From positions 1,550,001 through 1,614,000 of the forward strand of contig NC_015474.1 of NCBI RefSeq assembly GCF_000211475.1: DNA of 64,000 bases. Reading direction: 5' to 3'. Below are positions 38,030 through 47,856 of the stretch, piece by piece; position 1 is the stretch's first letter; every line of letters begins with the position of its first letter. Source of the DNA: Pyrococcus sp. NA2 (lineage in GTDB: Archaea; Methanobacteriota_B; Thermococci; Thermococcales; Thermococcaceae). A model generated the notes under the pieces. The model saw only the letters and a program-made list of their open reading frames with translations, was not told where the DNA came from and ran no database searches. A program made the translations under genes and the position numbers.

Positions 38030-39258
38030 CTCACCACCTCCTTGAACTTTTCATAGCTTATTTGAAGGGCCTTGATGACTGGAAGCTCTTCGCCAGCAAA
38101 GAAAGTTAGCATGGCTCCCCCACCTGTGGAAACATGACTTATCCCCTCGATTCCATACTTTTGAATGCTCGCTATGGAATGGCCTCCACCAAGGACGCTG
38201 AAGGCATTGCTCTCGGCTATTGCTTTGAACACTTCCACGGTTCCAAAGGCAAACTCCTCCCTCTCAAATACCCCCATAGGTCCATTGGCGACTACAACCT
38301 TTGCCTTCATGATGATCTCCCTATACTTCTCAACCGTTCTACTCCCTATATCCATTATCTGGTAGTTATTTAGAAGTTCCCTTCTTTCACTCAGCAGATC
38401 AACTTCAACCCTTTCACCCTCGTAGTCCACAGCAAAGTCGGCAGGGGTTCTTATGTATGGGTAGAATTCGTCTAATATCTTTTCAGCATGCTTCACGTGC
38501 TCAAGCAGTCCCTTCTTCTTCATGAACTCGATATTCTTCTTTCCTAAATCGAAGCCCTTTGCCAGGGTGAAGACGTTTGCGACCAATCCTCCCGTTAAGA
38601 TTATGTCAGCCCTTCCCTTCTTGAGCACGTTCTCTGCAACCTTTAAGGAATCATCAACCTTTGCCCCTCCCAGGACATAGACCTTTGGCTCCTCCTTGCT
38701 GTAGTATGCCTTCATCAGAGCCTCTATCTCTTTTTCCATTAGAAACCCCATTATCATTGGTTTAATCCTTGCAAAGCCAACCAAGGACGGTTGACTTCTA
38801 TGAGCGGCTGCAAATGCATCATTCACAACATAATCTATAACCTCAGAAAGCTTTCTCACAAAAAATGTCTTTTCACATTCCTCTATCGGTTTATTTTTGA
38901 CTTCTTCGGCTGAAAACCTCAGATTCTCCAAGATTATCACTTCACCGGGCTTCATGCTCCTGATCTTATCCCTTGCATACTTACCGAATATGTCCTCAAC
39001 GTATTCAACGTGCTGATTCAAAAGCCCTGAGAGTATCCTTGCATGCTCTTCCGTCGTTGAATAGTCATCACTATAGGGCTTTCCTTGATGTGTTCCAATT
39101 ACGACTTTGGCCCCATTTTCTACTAGGAATTCTATAGTTGGCAGTACAGCTCTGAATCTTGCATCACTGATTATCTTACCGTCCTTCATTGGTGAATTTA
39201 AATCAACCCTTAGAAAAACGGTCTTATTGTGAAAGTTAAATTCCTCCAACCTAAACAT
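38026..39258 (-). CDS. pgk: 3-phosphoglycerate kinase
   Basis: A 410-residue archaeal phosphoglycerate kinase. The N-terminus [15 protein letters not shown] and the region GTHQGKP bind phosphoglycerate; [16 protein letters not shown] and the C-terminal [13 protein letters not shown] and [17 protein letters not shown] bind nucleotide. In Pyrococcus glycolysis is largely bypassed here by GAPOR, so the enzyme serves mainly gluconeogenesis. It heads a two-gene unit with the DIP synthase gene, and starts 46 bases after asd ends. Confidence 0.96.
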   Translation of the reverse strand: MFRLEEFNFHNKTVFLRVDLNSPMKDGKIISDARFRAVLPTIEFLVENGAKVVIGTHQGKPYSDDYSTTEEHARILSGLLNQHVEYVEDIFGKYARDKIRSMKPGEVIILENLRFSAEEVKNKPIEECEKTFFVRKLSEVIDYVVNDAFAAAHRSQPSLVGFARIKPMIMGFLMEKEIEALMKAYYSKEEPKVYVLGGAKVDDSLKVAENVLKKGRADIILTGGLVANVFTLAKGFDLGKKNIEFMKKKGLLEHVKHAEKILDEFYPYIRTPADFAVDYEGERVEVDLLSERRELLNNYQIMDIGSRTVEKYREIIMKAKVVVANGPMGVFEREEFAFGTVEVFKAIAESNAFSVLGGGHSIASIQKYGIEGISHVSTGGGAMLTFFAGEELPVIKALQISYEKFKEVVR

Positions 39259-39304
39259 CTCACCACCGAGATTTGAATAAAAGGAGAAAGTTAAGAAAGT
39301 TTTG

Positions 39305-40312
39305 CTAGATTATGCCAAGTTTATATGCCAGCTCCGCGTTCAACACGGAACCTCCCGCAGCTCCTCTCACCAGGTTATGCCCAAGGGTCACGTACTTTAT
39401 TCCCTCGCTAGTCCTCTCAAGCCTTCCAACTGTAACGGTCAAGCCTTTTCCTCTGTCCCTATGCAATCTTGGCTGAGGAATTTCAGTGTAAACTATGGGT
39501 TTCTCGTAGGAGGGCAATTTTAGATCTTTTAATGGATCAAAATTTTCAAACGCTTCTCTTATGCTCTTGACATCTGGATTCTCCAACTCAACGAAGACCG
39601 CTTCAGTGTGTCCATGTATAACTGGAACTCTTGTTGCTATTGCAATGACATCGAAAGATGCAAGCTCAATTTTGTCTCCCTTTAACTCTCCCATGATCTT
39701 TCTGCTCTCATTTTCTATCTTCCATTCCTCTCCGCTTATGAATGGAATCACGTTGTCTTGAATTGCATACGCTGAAAGTCCAGAGAATCCAGCTCCACTT
39801 ATCGCCTGCATTGTTGCTACTCTGACCTTCTTGATTCCAAAATCCCTGAGAGGTGCAAGCGAGAGGGTTAGTATGGCTGTTGAACAGTTAGGATTGGTGA
39901 CTATGAAGCCTTTCCATCCTCTTCTTTTTCTCTGGACTTCTATTAGTCTGAGATGTTCTTTATTGACCTCAGGAACGAGTATTGGTACATCCTCATCATA
40001 ACGATGGGCCCTAGCATTTGTGAATACTGGAATGTCCCTTGCGAGCTTTTCCTCCACTTCTCTTGATATCGAAGCTGGAAGGGCATTGAAAACAAGATCA
40101 ACTCCTGGATTCTCCAGGAATTCCTCAAGGCTTATTACATAATAATCCCTGAATTCCTCTGGGGAATCTTCAACTATCTCTCCATACTTCTTTCCAGCTG
40201 ATCTTTCAGACGCTACCAATTTTTCGACTTTGAACCATGGATGCTCCTCCAACAGCTTTACAAATGTTCTACCTACTAAACCCGTTGCACCTAAGACTGC
40301 AGCTCTCTTCAT
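39305..40312 (-). CDS. asd: Aspartate-semialdehyde dehydrogenase
   Basis: A 335-residue enzyme of the archaeal/fungal type. It has GATGLVGRTFVKLL for NADP near residue 8 and the catalytic Cys in VTNPNCSTAIL near residue 148, with a conserved His in VIHGHTEAVFVE. It reduces aspartyl phosphate to the semialdehyde. It is the last gene of the threonine operon, sharing ATGA with thrC. Confidence 0.95.
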   Translation of the reverse strand: MKRAAVLGATGLVGRTFVKLLEEHPWFKVEKLVASERSAGKKYGEIVEDSPEEFRDYYVISLEEFLENPGVDLVFNALPASISREVEEKLARDIPVFTNARAHRYDEDVPILVPEVNKEHLRLIEVQRKRRGWKGFIVTNPNCSTAILTLSLAPLRDFGIKKVRVATMQAISGAGFSGLSAYAIQDNVIPFISGEEWKIENESRKIMGELKGDKIELASFDVIAIATRVPVIHGHTEAVFVELENPDVKSIREAFENFDPLKDLKLPSYEKPIVYTEIPQPRLHRDRGKGLTVTVGRLERTSEGIKYVTLGHNLVRGAAGGSVLNAELAYKLGII

Positions 40313-41493
40313 TCCATCACCCTCCTAAATGCCTCTAGTGTCGGTTCTATAGGTTCGGGCAACTTGAAATTCCTAAGAACAACATCAGGATCCTTAAGCC
40401 CATGACCTGTTGTTATCAAAACGAAGCTTTCATCCTTGTTGACCTTGCCCTCACTTAACAGCTTAATTAGCCCAGCAAGGGAAGCTGCAGAGGCAGGTTC
40501 AACGAAGAGACCCTCCTTTGAAGCAAGCATTCTCTGAGCCTTTAATATCTCCTCATCACTAACAACCTCAAACATGCCGCCTGATTCTTCAACTGCCCTC
40601 CATGCCTTCTCCCAGTTTGCAGGATTTCCAATCCTTATTGCCGTTGCAACGGTTTCTGGGTTCTTTTCGGGCCTAAATTCTCTTCTCTCTTTCCAAGCTT
40701 TAGCTAGAGGTGATGCCCCCTTAGCCTGTATGCCTATCATTCTGGGCAACTTATCTATAACTCCAGCCTCATGCAGTTCCTTGAATCCCTTCCATATTGC
40801 CGATATGTTTCCGGCATTTCCAACTGGCAGGACTATATTGTCGGGAACCTTCTGTAGTTGATCATAGATTTCGTAGGCTATTGTTTTCTGTCCCTCTAGT
40901 CTGAATGGATTTATTGAATTCAGCATGTATATCCCAAGTTCCCTGCTTGCTTCAATTACCACGCGAAGTGCATCGTCGAAGTTCCCCTTTATTGGAATTA
41001 CCTTCGCTCCATATATTATAGCTTGGGCAAGTTTCCCTAGAGCTATCTTCCCGCTTGGCACAAGGACGTATGCTCCTATCCCTGCCTTAGCCGCATACGC
41101 TGCCAAAGATGCCGAGGTGTTTCCAGTTGATGCACAAACAACTCTCTTCATCCCAAGCTCAAGTGCCTTTGAAACTCCAACAGTCATTCCTCTATCCTTG
41201 AATGAACCAGTAGGATTTGCACCCTCATTCTTGGCGTATAGCTCCTTCACCCCAAGGATCTTTTCCAGATTATTTAACCTGTATAGGGGAGTTCCTCCCT
41301 CGTTCAGAGAAACCCTCTTCTTTACAGGTAGCCAGCTCTCGTATTTCCACAACGTAATGTTATTTCCATCAAATATCTTTGTATCTACCTTATCAAGGTC
41401 TATGACAACCTCCAGCAATCCTCCACATTCACACCTGTACCTTATTTCATCCTCTGGATATTCCCTTCCACATCTTATGCATCTCAATACCAT
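40309..41493 (-). CDS. thrC: Threonine synthase
   Basis: A 394-residue PLP enzyme. An N-terminal zinc ribbon (CIRCGREYPEDEIRYRCECG) precedes the fold-type II core; the PLP lysine lies in NPTGSFKDRGMT and the phosphate cup in VGNAGNISAI. It converts O-phosphohomoserine to threonine. The start at 41493, and not 41523, fits the ribbon and follows AAGGGGTG. Its first codons overlap the end of thrB by 10 bases. Confidence 0.95.
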   Translation of the reverse strand: MVLRCIRCGREYPEDEIRYRCECGGLLEVVIDLDKVDTKIFDGNNITLWKYESWLPVKKRVSLNEGGTPLYRLNNLEKILGVKELYAKNEGANPTGSFKDRGMTVGVSKALELGMKRVVCASTGNTSASLAAYAAKAGIGAYVLVPSGKIALGKLAQAIIYGAKVIPIKGNFDDALRVVIEASRELGIYMLNSINPFRLEGQKTIAYEIYDQLQKVPDNIVLPVGNAGNISAIWKGFKELHEAGVIDKLPRMIGIQAKGASPLAKAWKERREFRPEKNPETVATAIRIGNPANWEKAWRAVEESGGMFEVVSDEEILKAQRMLASKEGLFVEPASAASLAGLIKLLSEGKVNKDESFVLITTGHGLKDPDVVLRNFKLPEPIEPTLEAFRRVME

Positions 41494-42368
41494 TTTGCAC
41501 CCCTTCCCGTTTTTGTTACCCAAAATTCAGCTTTTATCCCGAGTTCCTCAAACCTTTCCTTCATCGCTCTTCCAATGTCTCTTAAGTTCTCCCCCACCGC
41601 AAATAAACTTGGGCCAGATCCAGAGATCGTGACTCCATATGCCCCGGCTTCAAGCCCCGCCTTTCTAACCTCGTCAAACCACGGCATTAGTCTCTTTCTA
41701 TACGGAAGGGCCAAGTTGTCGTCAAGTAATCTGCCAACGGTCTCTATGTCTCCCTCTTTTAGAGCAAGAACGAGACTGGATGCCATCGCCAAATTCTTTA
41801 CTGCATCTTTCAATGGCACCTTTTCCGGCACGACCTTTCTTGCTTCTCTTGTAGGGACTTCAACTTCTGGAAGAACAACGACGACCTTCAGCTCAACATC
41901 GATTCTATGAACCCTCAGGGGTTTAAGCGACTCCAATATGTTGAAACCTCCATAATATGAGGGAACAACGTTATCTCCGTGAGGACTTCCAGATGCAGCC
42001 CTCTCACCTTCAAGTGCCGCCATTATTATGAGCTCATCGTTATCCACTCCAAGCACCCTCGCAGCCGCAAGTGCTCCTGCAACTGAAGAGGCTCCAGAGC
42101 TACCAAGCCCGCTTTTTGGCCTTATTCCCTTCTTCAGTTTTATACTAACTCCCCCCTCTTCACCAACCATTCTGAATAGTGCTTTAGCTGAGACTATCGC
42201 GACGTTGCTATCATCCCTGGGCACGTCATGGCCTTCAACCTCTATCTCAAAGCTGTCACTCTCCTTAACCACGACCTCATCTCCAGGCTCTTCAATGGCC
42301 ATTCCAAACACGTCAAATCCTGGCCCAAAGTTCGCTATTGTTGCTGGTGCGTAAATTCTCTTCTTCAC
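41484..42368 (-). CDS. thrB: Homoserine kinase
   Basis: A 294-residue GHMP kinase. Motifs are YAPATIANFGPGFDVFG at residue 6, the ATP loop PKSGLGSSGASSVAGALAA near residue 86, and GVTISGSGPSLFAV near residue 248. It phosphorylates homoserine for ThrC. GTG 42368 follows GGAGGTGGTAG and lies inside the 3' end of the upstream aspartokinase (56-base overlap), an unusually long overlap. Confidence 0.95.
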   Translation of the reverse strand: MKKRIYAPATIANFGPGFDVFGMAIEEPGDEVVVKESDSFEIEVEGHDVPRDDSNVAIVSAKALFRMVGEEGGVSIKLKKGIRPKSGLGSSGASSVAGALAAARVLGVDNDELIIMAALEGERAASGSPHGDNVVPSYYGGFNILESLKPLRVHRIDVELKVVVVLPEVEVPTREARKVVPEKVPLKDAVKNLAMASSLVLALKEGDIETVGRLLDDNLALPYRKRLMPWFDEVRKAGLEAGAYGVTISGSGPSLFAVGENLRDIGRAMKERFEELGIKAEFWVTKTGRGAKWY

Positions 42369-43371
42369 GTTCTACCACCTCCCTGTGAATCTCCCTAATC
42401 GTTTCGAGAAGATCCTCCTTTGCAACAACTACCTTGACAAAACCCTCTCTTTTCTCCTCAATTTCGAATCCCGAAAGATCAATATCCTTCCCGACTACGA
42501 AGATCTCGGCAAAATCTCCCCTTACTTTATGGACTATAATTGGGAAATTGCTTCTAGCATTTAGAACGATTGTCCCAAACTTCCAGTCCTTTGTCTTTCC
42601 GAATATTATTGGGATGTCCCCTGCCACAGGGTCAACTGCCTTCCAGTGTAGGGCTTTCATTCCAAGCTTTGCCGCCACCTTTATCTCTTCATAGGATAGG
42701 TATGGTATTAGGCGGGCGCTTGGGACTAGCTTTGGATCCGCAGTAAAGATACCCTCAACATCACTCATTATCAGAACGCACCTGGAGTTGAGGATCCTGG
42801 CTAAAGCCGTGGCCGAGTAATCACTCCCTCCCCTCCCAAATGTTGCCCTGAAACCATTTAAATTACCATAGAACCCTGGAATGACGGGAATTACTCCGCT
42901 TTTTATTAGCCTTATTAGTTTTCCGGCTCTCCTTCTGCTCTTTTCAATATTGATGTACGCATCTCCAAATTCACCTTCCGCCATGAGGAATTCCAAAGGA
43001 TCAACAACCTTGCTTTTTAGTCCAAGGAGTTCCAGACCTTCGGCAAATATCTTTGCTGATATCCTTTCGCCAAGGGATACTATCTCATCCTTTAACGCTC
43101 TAGGAGGCAAATATTTCCTGAAGTCTATGTTCACCTTAGTGTCCAGGCCATGGAAGCTCAAGAATTCCTCGTGTATTCTCTCTACCCTGAACAATGCCTC
43201 TTTATCACCATCGGCAAATCTTATCAGTTCGTCTGTAACTCCTTTCAATGCAGAAACGACAACCACTATAGGTCTTTTCTCGGAAAGGTACTTTACAAGT
43301 TCCAGAGCTTCCTCAAAAGCATATCTAACAGAACTACCACCAAATTTAACAACCGATAGTTTGTAAACCAC
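42313..43371 (-). CDS. Aspartokinase, first of two tandem paralogues
   Basis: A 352-residue aspartokinase with KFGGSSV at the N-terminus and the nucleotide/aspartate regions GRGGSDYSATALA and SDVEGIFTADPKLVPSARLI. It has room for only one short C-terminal regulatory region, whereas most aspartokinases are about 450 residues with two ACT domains. Allosteric control may therefore differ. An 81-base stretch (42692-42772) is identical to part of the upstream paralogue. It is in the middle of the threonine operon. Confidence 0.93.
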   Translation of the reverse strand: MVYKLSVVKFGGSSVRYAFEEALELVKYLSEKRPIVVVVSALKGVTDELIRFADGDKEALFRVERIHEEFLSFHGLDTKVNIDFRKYLPPRALKDEIVSLGERISAKIFAEGLELLGLKSKVVDPLEFLMAEGEFGDAYINIEKSRRRAGKLIRLIKSGVIPVIPGFYGNLNGFRATFGRGGSDYSATALARILNSRCVLIMSDVEGIFTADPKLVPSARLIPYLSYEEIKVAAKLGMKALHWKAVDPVAGDIPIIFGKTKDWKFGTIVLNARSNFPIIVHKVRGDFAEIFVVGKDIDLSGFEIEEKREGFVKVVVAKEDLLETIREIHREVVEREEENLRTSNNSELWARI

Positions 43372-43411
43372 CCATTTTAGTTCACCTCGTTGCCAAAGAG
43401 TTTTCGGAAGA

Positions 43412-44509
43412 TTAATAAAATTTTCTGCTAAAGCTTTGGTTAAATGTCATATGTTCAAAACCTTTTCTAACTTTATGTCTATTTATCCCAACATGTTTCC
43501 TGGATTCCTGGAGCATTGACAACACGTCCCCAAAGATTACCTTGTGAAGTTCTCTGATTATCCTCATCCCCTCGTCCCTTGGAACGTCATAGAGTCTCCA
43601 AAATGGTCCTTCGTCTATGATTCTATACCCTAGTTCCTCTTCGACGTTTATAAGTAGTAACCCATCTTTGTAAGTCATCAGTGGCATTCTCGATGTTCTA
43701 TCGCTAATTACTGTTCCCATCCTCCAATTGTTCGTTTTACCAAATAGCATGAGAATCCTCTCTTCCTTTGCAAGCTCTGCAGCTTTCCATTGAATTGCCT
43801 TCATTCCATGCTTAGCCGCAACTAAGGCTTCCTCGTAGGATAGGTATGGTATTAGGCGGGCGCTTGGGACTAGCTTTGGATCCGCAGTAAAGATACCCTC
43901 AACATCACTCATTATCGCAACTAGCTCTGAGTTTAATATAACTCCAAGGGCCACGGCAGAGTAATCGCTTCCTCCCCTTCCCAGCGTTATCCTGTATCCA
44001 TCCATACCTCCTATGAATCCAGGAACAACTGGAATCTTTCCAGTATCTATGATCTCGCGAATTATCTTCGCATTTCTCTTGCTCTTCTTTATATCTATGA
44101 AACCGTCACCAAACTTACCATAAGCAGAAAACAGCTCCCAGGGATAGATTACTTGACCATCAACAGCCTCAGCAAAGATCGTTGCTGAAAGAAGCTCTCC
44201 AATGCTGAGAATATGATCCTTAAGAGCCTCCCTAGGAATTGGAGGAGGATTGAAAAGTTCTCGAAGATAGGGGGAGAGTATCTTGGGATCAATTCCGTTG
44301 GCCCTAGCAAATCTTACATAGCTCTCGGCGACTTCGATTGCATACTTGGTGTTGAACGTCTCGGCATACTTAATCAACGTATCCGTAACTCCCTTTAATG
44401 CAGAGACAACTACAGCCACTTCTTTCTCTTCGAATATGGATTTGGTTAGCGATACTGCCTCATTAAAGTCATTCTTAACTGAACTCCCTCCAAATTTTAG
44501 CACTATCAT
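43412..44509 (-). CDS. Aspartokinase, second tandem paralogue
   Basis: A 365-residue aspartokinase and the first gene of the threonine operon. KFGGSSV, GRGGSDYSAVALG and SDVEGIFTADPKLVPSARLI are intact, so it appears active. The C-terminal part differs from its paralogue and ends in a basic tail (SRKHVGINRHKVRKGFE). The two may be separate isozymes or alpha and beta subunits of one enzyme; the sequence does not decide. Homoserine dehydrogenase is absent from this window, so that step is encoded elsewhere. Confidence 0.92.
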   Translation of the reverse strand: MIVLKFGGSSVKNDFNEAVSLTKSIFEEKEVAVVVSALKGVTDTLIKYAETFNTKYAIEVAESYVRFARANGIDPKILSPYLRELFNPPPIPREALKDHILSIGELLSATIFAEAVDGQVIYPWELFSAYGKFGDGFIDIKKSKRNAKIIREIIDTGKIPVVPGFIGGMDGYRITLGRGGSDYSAVALGVILNSELVAIMSDVEGIFTADPKLVPSARLIPYLSYEEALVAAKHGMKAIQWKAAELAKEERILMLFGKTNNWRMGTVISDRTSRMPLMTYKDGLLLINVEEELGYRIIDEGPFWRLYDVPRDEGMRIIRELHKVIFGDVLSMLQESRKHVGINRHKVRKGFEHMTFNQSFSRKFY

Positions 44510-44699
44510 TTCCTCTCACCTCACGTTCTCTCCCTGGGCGTTTTCTTTTTATATAATTTTCGACATATTTTTAGGATTTTAATATTCCCAATAAGAATAA
44601 AACTTTTGATAGTAATATGAATATTTAATCAAAGGAATATTGAACAAAATTGGCCAGAAATACTTAAGAATATATTCATATGAAACTTATTTGATAAAA

Positions 44700-45410
44700 A
44701 TGCTCTGTCTAAGGAACGTTAGTTACACAAGGGAGAGAGTGAAAATCCTCCAAGAAATAAATATGACATTTAAAGAGGGCATAAGTTACTCAATACTGGG
44801 CCCAAATGGAGCTGGCAAGTCCACCATAGCAAGAATTATCATTGGCGAGCTAAAGCCTACATCAGGGCAAGTTCTCCTCGATGGGAGGGATATAACTAAC
44901 CTCACAATAACTGAAAGAGCAAAACTTGGAATAAGCATGGCATGGCAAGAACCAGCGTATTATGAAGGGATAAGAATTAAGGAATACCTGATCCTAGGTG
45001 GGAAACTGAAAATTAAAGAAGAAGAGATACGGAGGGCTCTTGAGTTAGTTGGTCTTCCCTATGAGCTCTACGCTGATAGAATTCTTGATAAAACACTCAG
45101 CGGTGGCGAAAGAAAGAGGATTGAGCTCGCTTCTTTGTTACTTCTCAAGCCAAGGTATGCAATTTTAGATGAGCCAGATTCTGGGTTAGATATAACAGCT
45201 CGTGAGCTCATTGAAAACATCTTAGAGTCGTTTAAAAAGACTGGAACAACAGTCATCTTAATCACACACCACGAAGAAATAGCGGAGAAAACAGACTTTG
45301 CTTACTTCGTTTGCGCTGGCAGGCTTATTAAGAAGGGCTTCTCATGGGAAGTTGTTGAATACTATAAAAAGGCCTGTGAGAGATGCTTCTTGATGGAGGG
45401 GTTTTCATGA
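44700..45410 (+). CDS. sufC: Iron-sulfur cluster assembly ATPase SufC
   Basis: A 236-residue ABC-type ATPase: Walker A GPNGAGKST, the SufC-specific QEPAYYEGI region, signature LSGGERKRIELASLLLLKP, Walker B YAILDEPDSGLDI and switch ITHHEEIA. SufC drives the SufBD scaffold on which Fe-S clusters are built. ATG 44700 fits the family N-terminus MLCLRNVSY; the frame opens at 44640. Its stop overlaps the next start by ATGA. Confidence 0.93.
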   Translation: MLCLRNVSYTRERVKILQEINMTFKEGISYSILGPNGAGKSTIARIIIGELKPTSGQVLLDGRDITNLTITERAKLGISMAWQEPAYYEGIRIKEYLILGGKLKIKEEEIRRALELVGLPYELYADRILDKTLSGGERKRIELASLLLLKPRYAILDEPDSGLDITARELIENILESFKKTGTTVILITHHEEIAEKTDFAYFVCAGRLIKKGFSWEVVEYYKKACERCFLMEGFS

Positions 45411-46351
45411 CAATAAAACTTGTGAAGGAGTATGAGGCACTTCTCAAAATTTACGAGCGTGAGGGGCTCAACAAATCGCTTTTTGATAATCGAGTTGCAG
45501 CTATAATAATCAGCGGAGACAGAATAATTGGCCTTAATAATATTCCTGGTGTTAAGATAGAAGGTAAGGAAACAGAAAATGGTGTTGAAGCAAAAGTTAT
45601 AATTGAGGACAATGTTGAACTTCCCTTTCCAGTTCATCTTTGCACAGGTTATCTAAAAAGTGATGGCTACCAGAGAACCATCTTTAATATAATCATTGGA
45701 AAAAACTCAAAGGTAAAGTTTACTTCTCATTGCATCTTCCCCTATGCAAAAAACTTCACTCATGAAGCGATGTCAAAGATAACAGTAGGGGAGGGTTCTA
45801 CCGTAATATATGAGGATGAGCATATACATGGTGAAGGTGTTAAGATGATAAGCAGAACTGAAGTAGAAGTTAAGAGTGGAGGTCGCTATACAGGTAAATT
45901 TTCCCTTCTCAAACATCGAGCAAGGGAAGTTAAGCTCGAGACGATAGTAAAACTTAGTAATAAGGCGATAGCAGAGTTAACATCAAAGATCAAGGCAGTG
46001 AAAGATGACATCGTTGAAATAAGGGAAGTACTCTGGCTTGAGGGAGCATATTCTCGTGGTGAAATCAAGAGCACAGTGGTGGCATTTGATAACTCGAAAG
46101 TAAACGTCATGAATGAAGCCTATGGAGTAGGGGATTATGCTAAAGGTCACATTGAATGTCATGAAATCGTGAAAGGAAAGGCAGATGTTCAGACGGTTCC
46201 CTTGTTGAGGGTAAGAAATGAAAAAGTTGAACTGACACATGAAGCATCCATAGGAAGGATAAACGAATTCCAACTAATCCAGCTGATGGCAAAGGGATTA
46301 AGTGAGGAAGAAGCAACAGACTTTATCATTAAAGGTCTCCTGAGGGATTAA
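45407..46351 (+). CDS. SufB/SufD-family scaffold protein
   Basis: A 314-residue protein with the repetitive beta-helix core of SufB/SufD (VTHEAMSKITVGEGSTVIYEDEH-like stretch near residue 120; HEASIGRINEFQLIQLMAKG near residue 282). It is shorter than bacterial SufB (about 480) and a single gene presumably makes a homodimer with SufC. The start ATG 45407 follows GGAGGGG and overlaps sufC. No SufS or SufU is adjacent. Confidence 0.9.
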   Translation: MTIKLVKEYEALLKIYEREGLNKSLFDNRVAAIIISGDRIIGLNNIPGVKIEGKETENGVEAKVIIEDNVELPFPVHLCTGYLKSDGYQRTIFNIIIGKNSKVKFTSHCIFPYAKNFTHEAMSKITVGEGSTVIYEDEHIHGEGVKMISRTEVEVKSGGRYTGKFSLLKHRAREVKLETIVKLSNKAIAELTSKIKAVKDDIVEIREVLWLEGAYSRGEIKSTVVAFDNSKVNVMNEAYGVGDYAKGHIECHEIVKGKADVQTVPLLRVRNEKVELTHEASIGRINEFQLIQLMAKGLSEEEATDFIIKGLLRD

Positions 46352-46359
46352 TACACTTC

Positions 46360-46731
46360 TCACATCTCATGCTCTTTCTTTATTTTCTCTCTCCACTTTG
46401 GATCAATTTCAAGAACCTGATCTATAAAGGCTCTAACAACGTCTTTAATGGATCCATATACACCCGTTATTACCTGAATTCCAAGCTCGGTGAAGTAACT
46501 AATGGCTTTCCTACCCATACCATATGCAAGCACAACATCTCCCCCGTGTTCTTTTACAAAATTTGGTAGATCTCCAGGTTCATGCTCTTCAAAGGGAACT
46601 TCTATAACCTCAAAACCTTTTATTTCATTATCATCAACGTCCACGAAAACAAAGTACCTAGCCTTTCCAAAGTGCATACTTACTTTACTCTCCAATCCTC
46701 TATCATCCTCAGCTGGAATTGCGAGCCTCAT
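46360..46731 (-). CDS. NifX-like dinitrogenase cofactor-family protein
   Basis: A 123-residue protein starting MRLAIPAEDDRGLESKVSMHFG and containing VVLAYGMGRKAISYFTELGI, the standard features of the NifB-C/NifX fold that binds iron-sulfur-type cofactors. ATG 46731 follows GGTGG; earlier in-frame ATGs at 46743 and 46749 are less likely. It converges on the SufBD gene. Third member of this family in the window. A metal-cluster carrier role is inference. Confidence 0.8.
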   Translation of the reverse strand: MRLAIPAEDDRGLESKVSMHFGKARYFVFVDVDDNEIKGFEVIEVPFEEHEPGDLPNFVKEHGGDVVLAYGMGRKAISYFTELGIQVITGVYGSIKDVVRAFIDQVLEIDPKWREKIKKEHEM

Positions 46732-46848
46732 TGATGCCACCATTCTCATGAACAGATTTTCAAATATAAATCTTGTGCATCACTGACATTAGAGGACAAG
46801 GGATTATCCTTCAAGATCCAAAAGAAAAAGTATAGTAAAGATAAAAGA

Positions 46849-47499
46849 TCACTCGAGCTTCTTGTAGCAGAACCACCAGTCGTAGCACTCAATTTCTCCT
46901 CTAGCCTTAGCCTCTTCCCTCTGCTTCTTCTCCTCAACGGTTGAAGCTGGTGGGATTATTACCTTGTCACCAATCAGCTCGTTGTTTGGCCACTTGTGTG
47001 GAAGTGCAACTCCCTTCTCAGTACTTATCTTGAGGGCCTTTACGAGCCTTAGTATCTCATCCCAGTCCCTACCGACTTCAGCTGGGTAGTAAACGATGGC
47101 CCTTATAATACCCTTGTCATCAACGACGAAGACCGCTCTAGCTGTTATCGTTGAACCGCTTGGAATCATGCCAAGCTTATCAGCAAGCTCTCCCCTATCA
47201 TCTGCTATAATTGGGAACTCAATCTCGACACCGAGGTTCTCCTTTATCCACTCCATCCACTTAATGTGGGCAAATACTTGATCAACGCTTAGCCCTATGG
47301 GCTCAACGCCCAGCTTCCTGAACTCCTCAAGCCTCTTTTGCATTCCATAGAATTCAGTCGTACAAACTGGTGTGAAGTCAGCCGGGTGGCTGAAGAGGAT
47401 GAACCACTTTCCTTGCTTTGTAAAGTGGTCCGGCAACTTAATTACTCCGTGGGTTGTCTTTACCTCAACTTCTGGGAACTTTTCTCCTATCACTACCAT
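46849..47499 (-). CDS. Peroxiredoxin (archaeal thioredoxin peroxidase, Prx6 type)
   Basis: A 216-residue peroxiredoxin. The peroxidatic Cys lies in [17 protein letters not shown] near residue 46, and the C-terminal [10 protein letters not shown] supplies two further cysteines for disulfide cycling. It is virtually the Pyrococcus protein known from structure work (PH1217-like), a ring-forming decamer that reduces hydrogen peroxide. AAGGAGGAGATC precedes its ATG. It stands alone. Confidence 0.95.
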   Translation of the reverse strand: MVVIGEKFPEVEVKTTHGVIKLPDHFTKQGKWFILFSHPADFTPVCTTEFYGMQKRLEEFRKLGVEPIGLSVDQVFAHIKWMEWIKENLGVEIEFPIIADDRGELADKLGMIPSGSTITARAVFVVDDKGIIRAIVYYPAEVGRDWDEILRLVKALKISTEKGVALPHKWPNNELIGDKVIIPPASTVEEKKQREEAKARGEIECYDWWFCYKKLE

Positions 47500-47585
47500 T
47501 TCGATCTCCTCCTTAATTTTGTTCTCAATATGAACTAATGAAGTTCGAACTTATAAGTTTTTCGGTTATGTTAATTTCCAAATTG

Positions 47586-47759
47586 ATGCGAAAGGATGCC
47601 GAAGAACTTGCCAAGATCCTCTATAAGCTGTACATCAACGATAGGGTTCTAGCTAAGATTCGTCTCAAAAAGATTGAAAGTAAAGTCAAGAGCAAGATTA
47701 TGATTTATGAAAAGAGAGAAAAACTAGGCCTTTCAAGGTTCACCAACTCTAAAGGCTAG
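47586..47759 (+). CDS. Small basic helical protein of unknown function
   Basis: A 57-residue Lys- and Arg-rich protein starting MRKDAEELAKILYKLYINDR, predicted mostly helical. A TATA box (TTATAAG, 47551-47557) lies about 30 bases before ATG 47586, consistent with a near-leaderless mRNA; ATG 47568 and 47538 are in frame but too close to the TATA. No family recognised. Nucleic acid binding would fit its charge but is a guess. Confidence 0.5.
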   Translation: MRKDAEELAKILYKLYINDRVLAKIRLKKIESKVKSKIMIYEKREKLGLSRFTNSKG

Positions 47760-47856
47760 GAGATGCCTGGAAGGGCGAGGAGGATGTCAGCATTAGTTAT
47801 ATCTGTTAACATGGTTAGTTAGGAAGTTTCCATGATCTTAAATAGGACATAAAACC

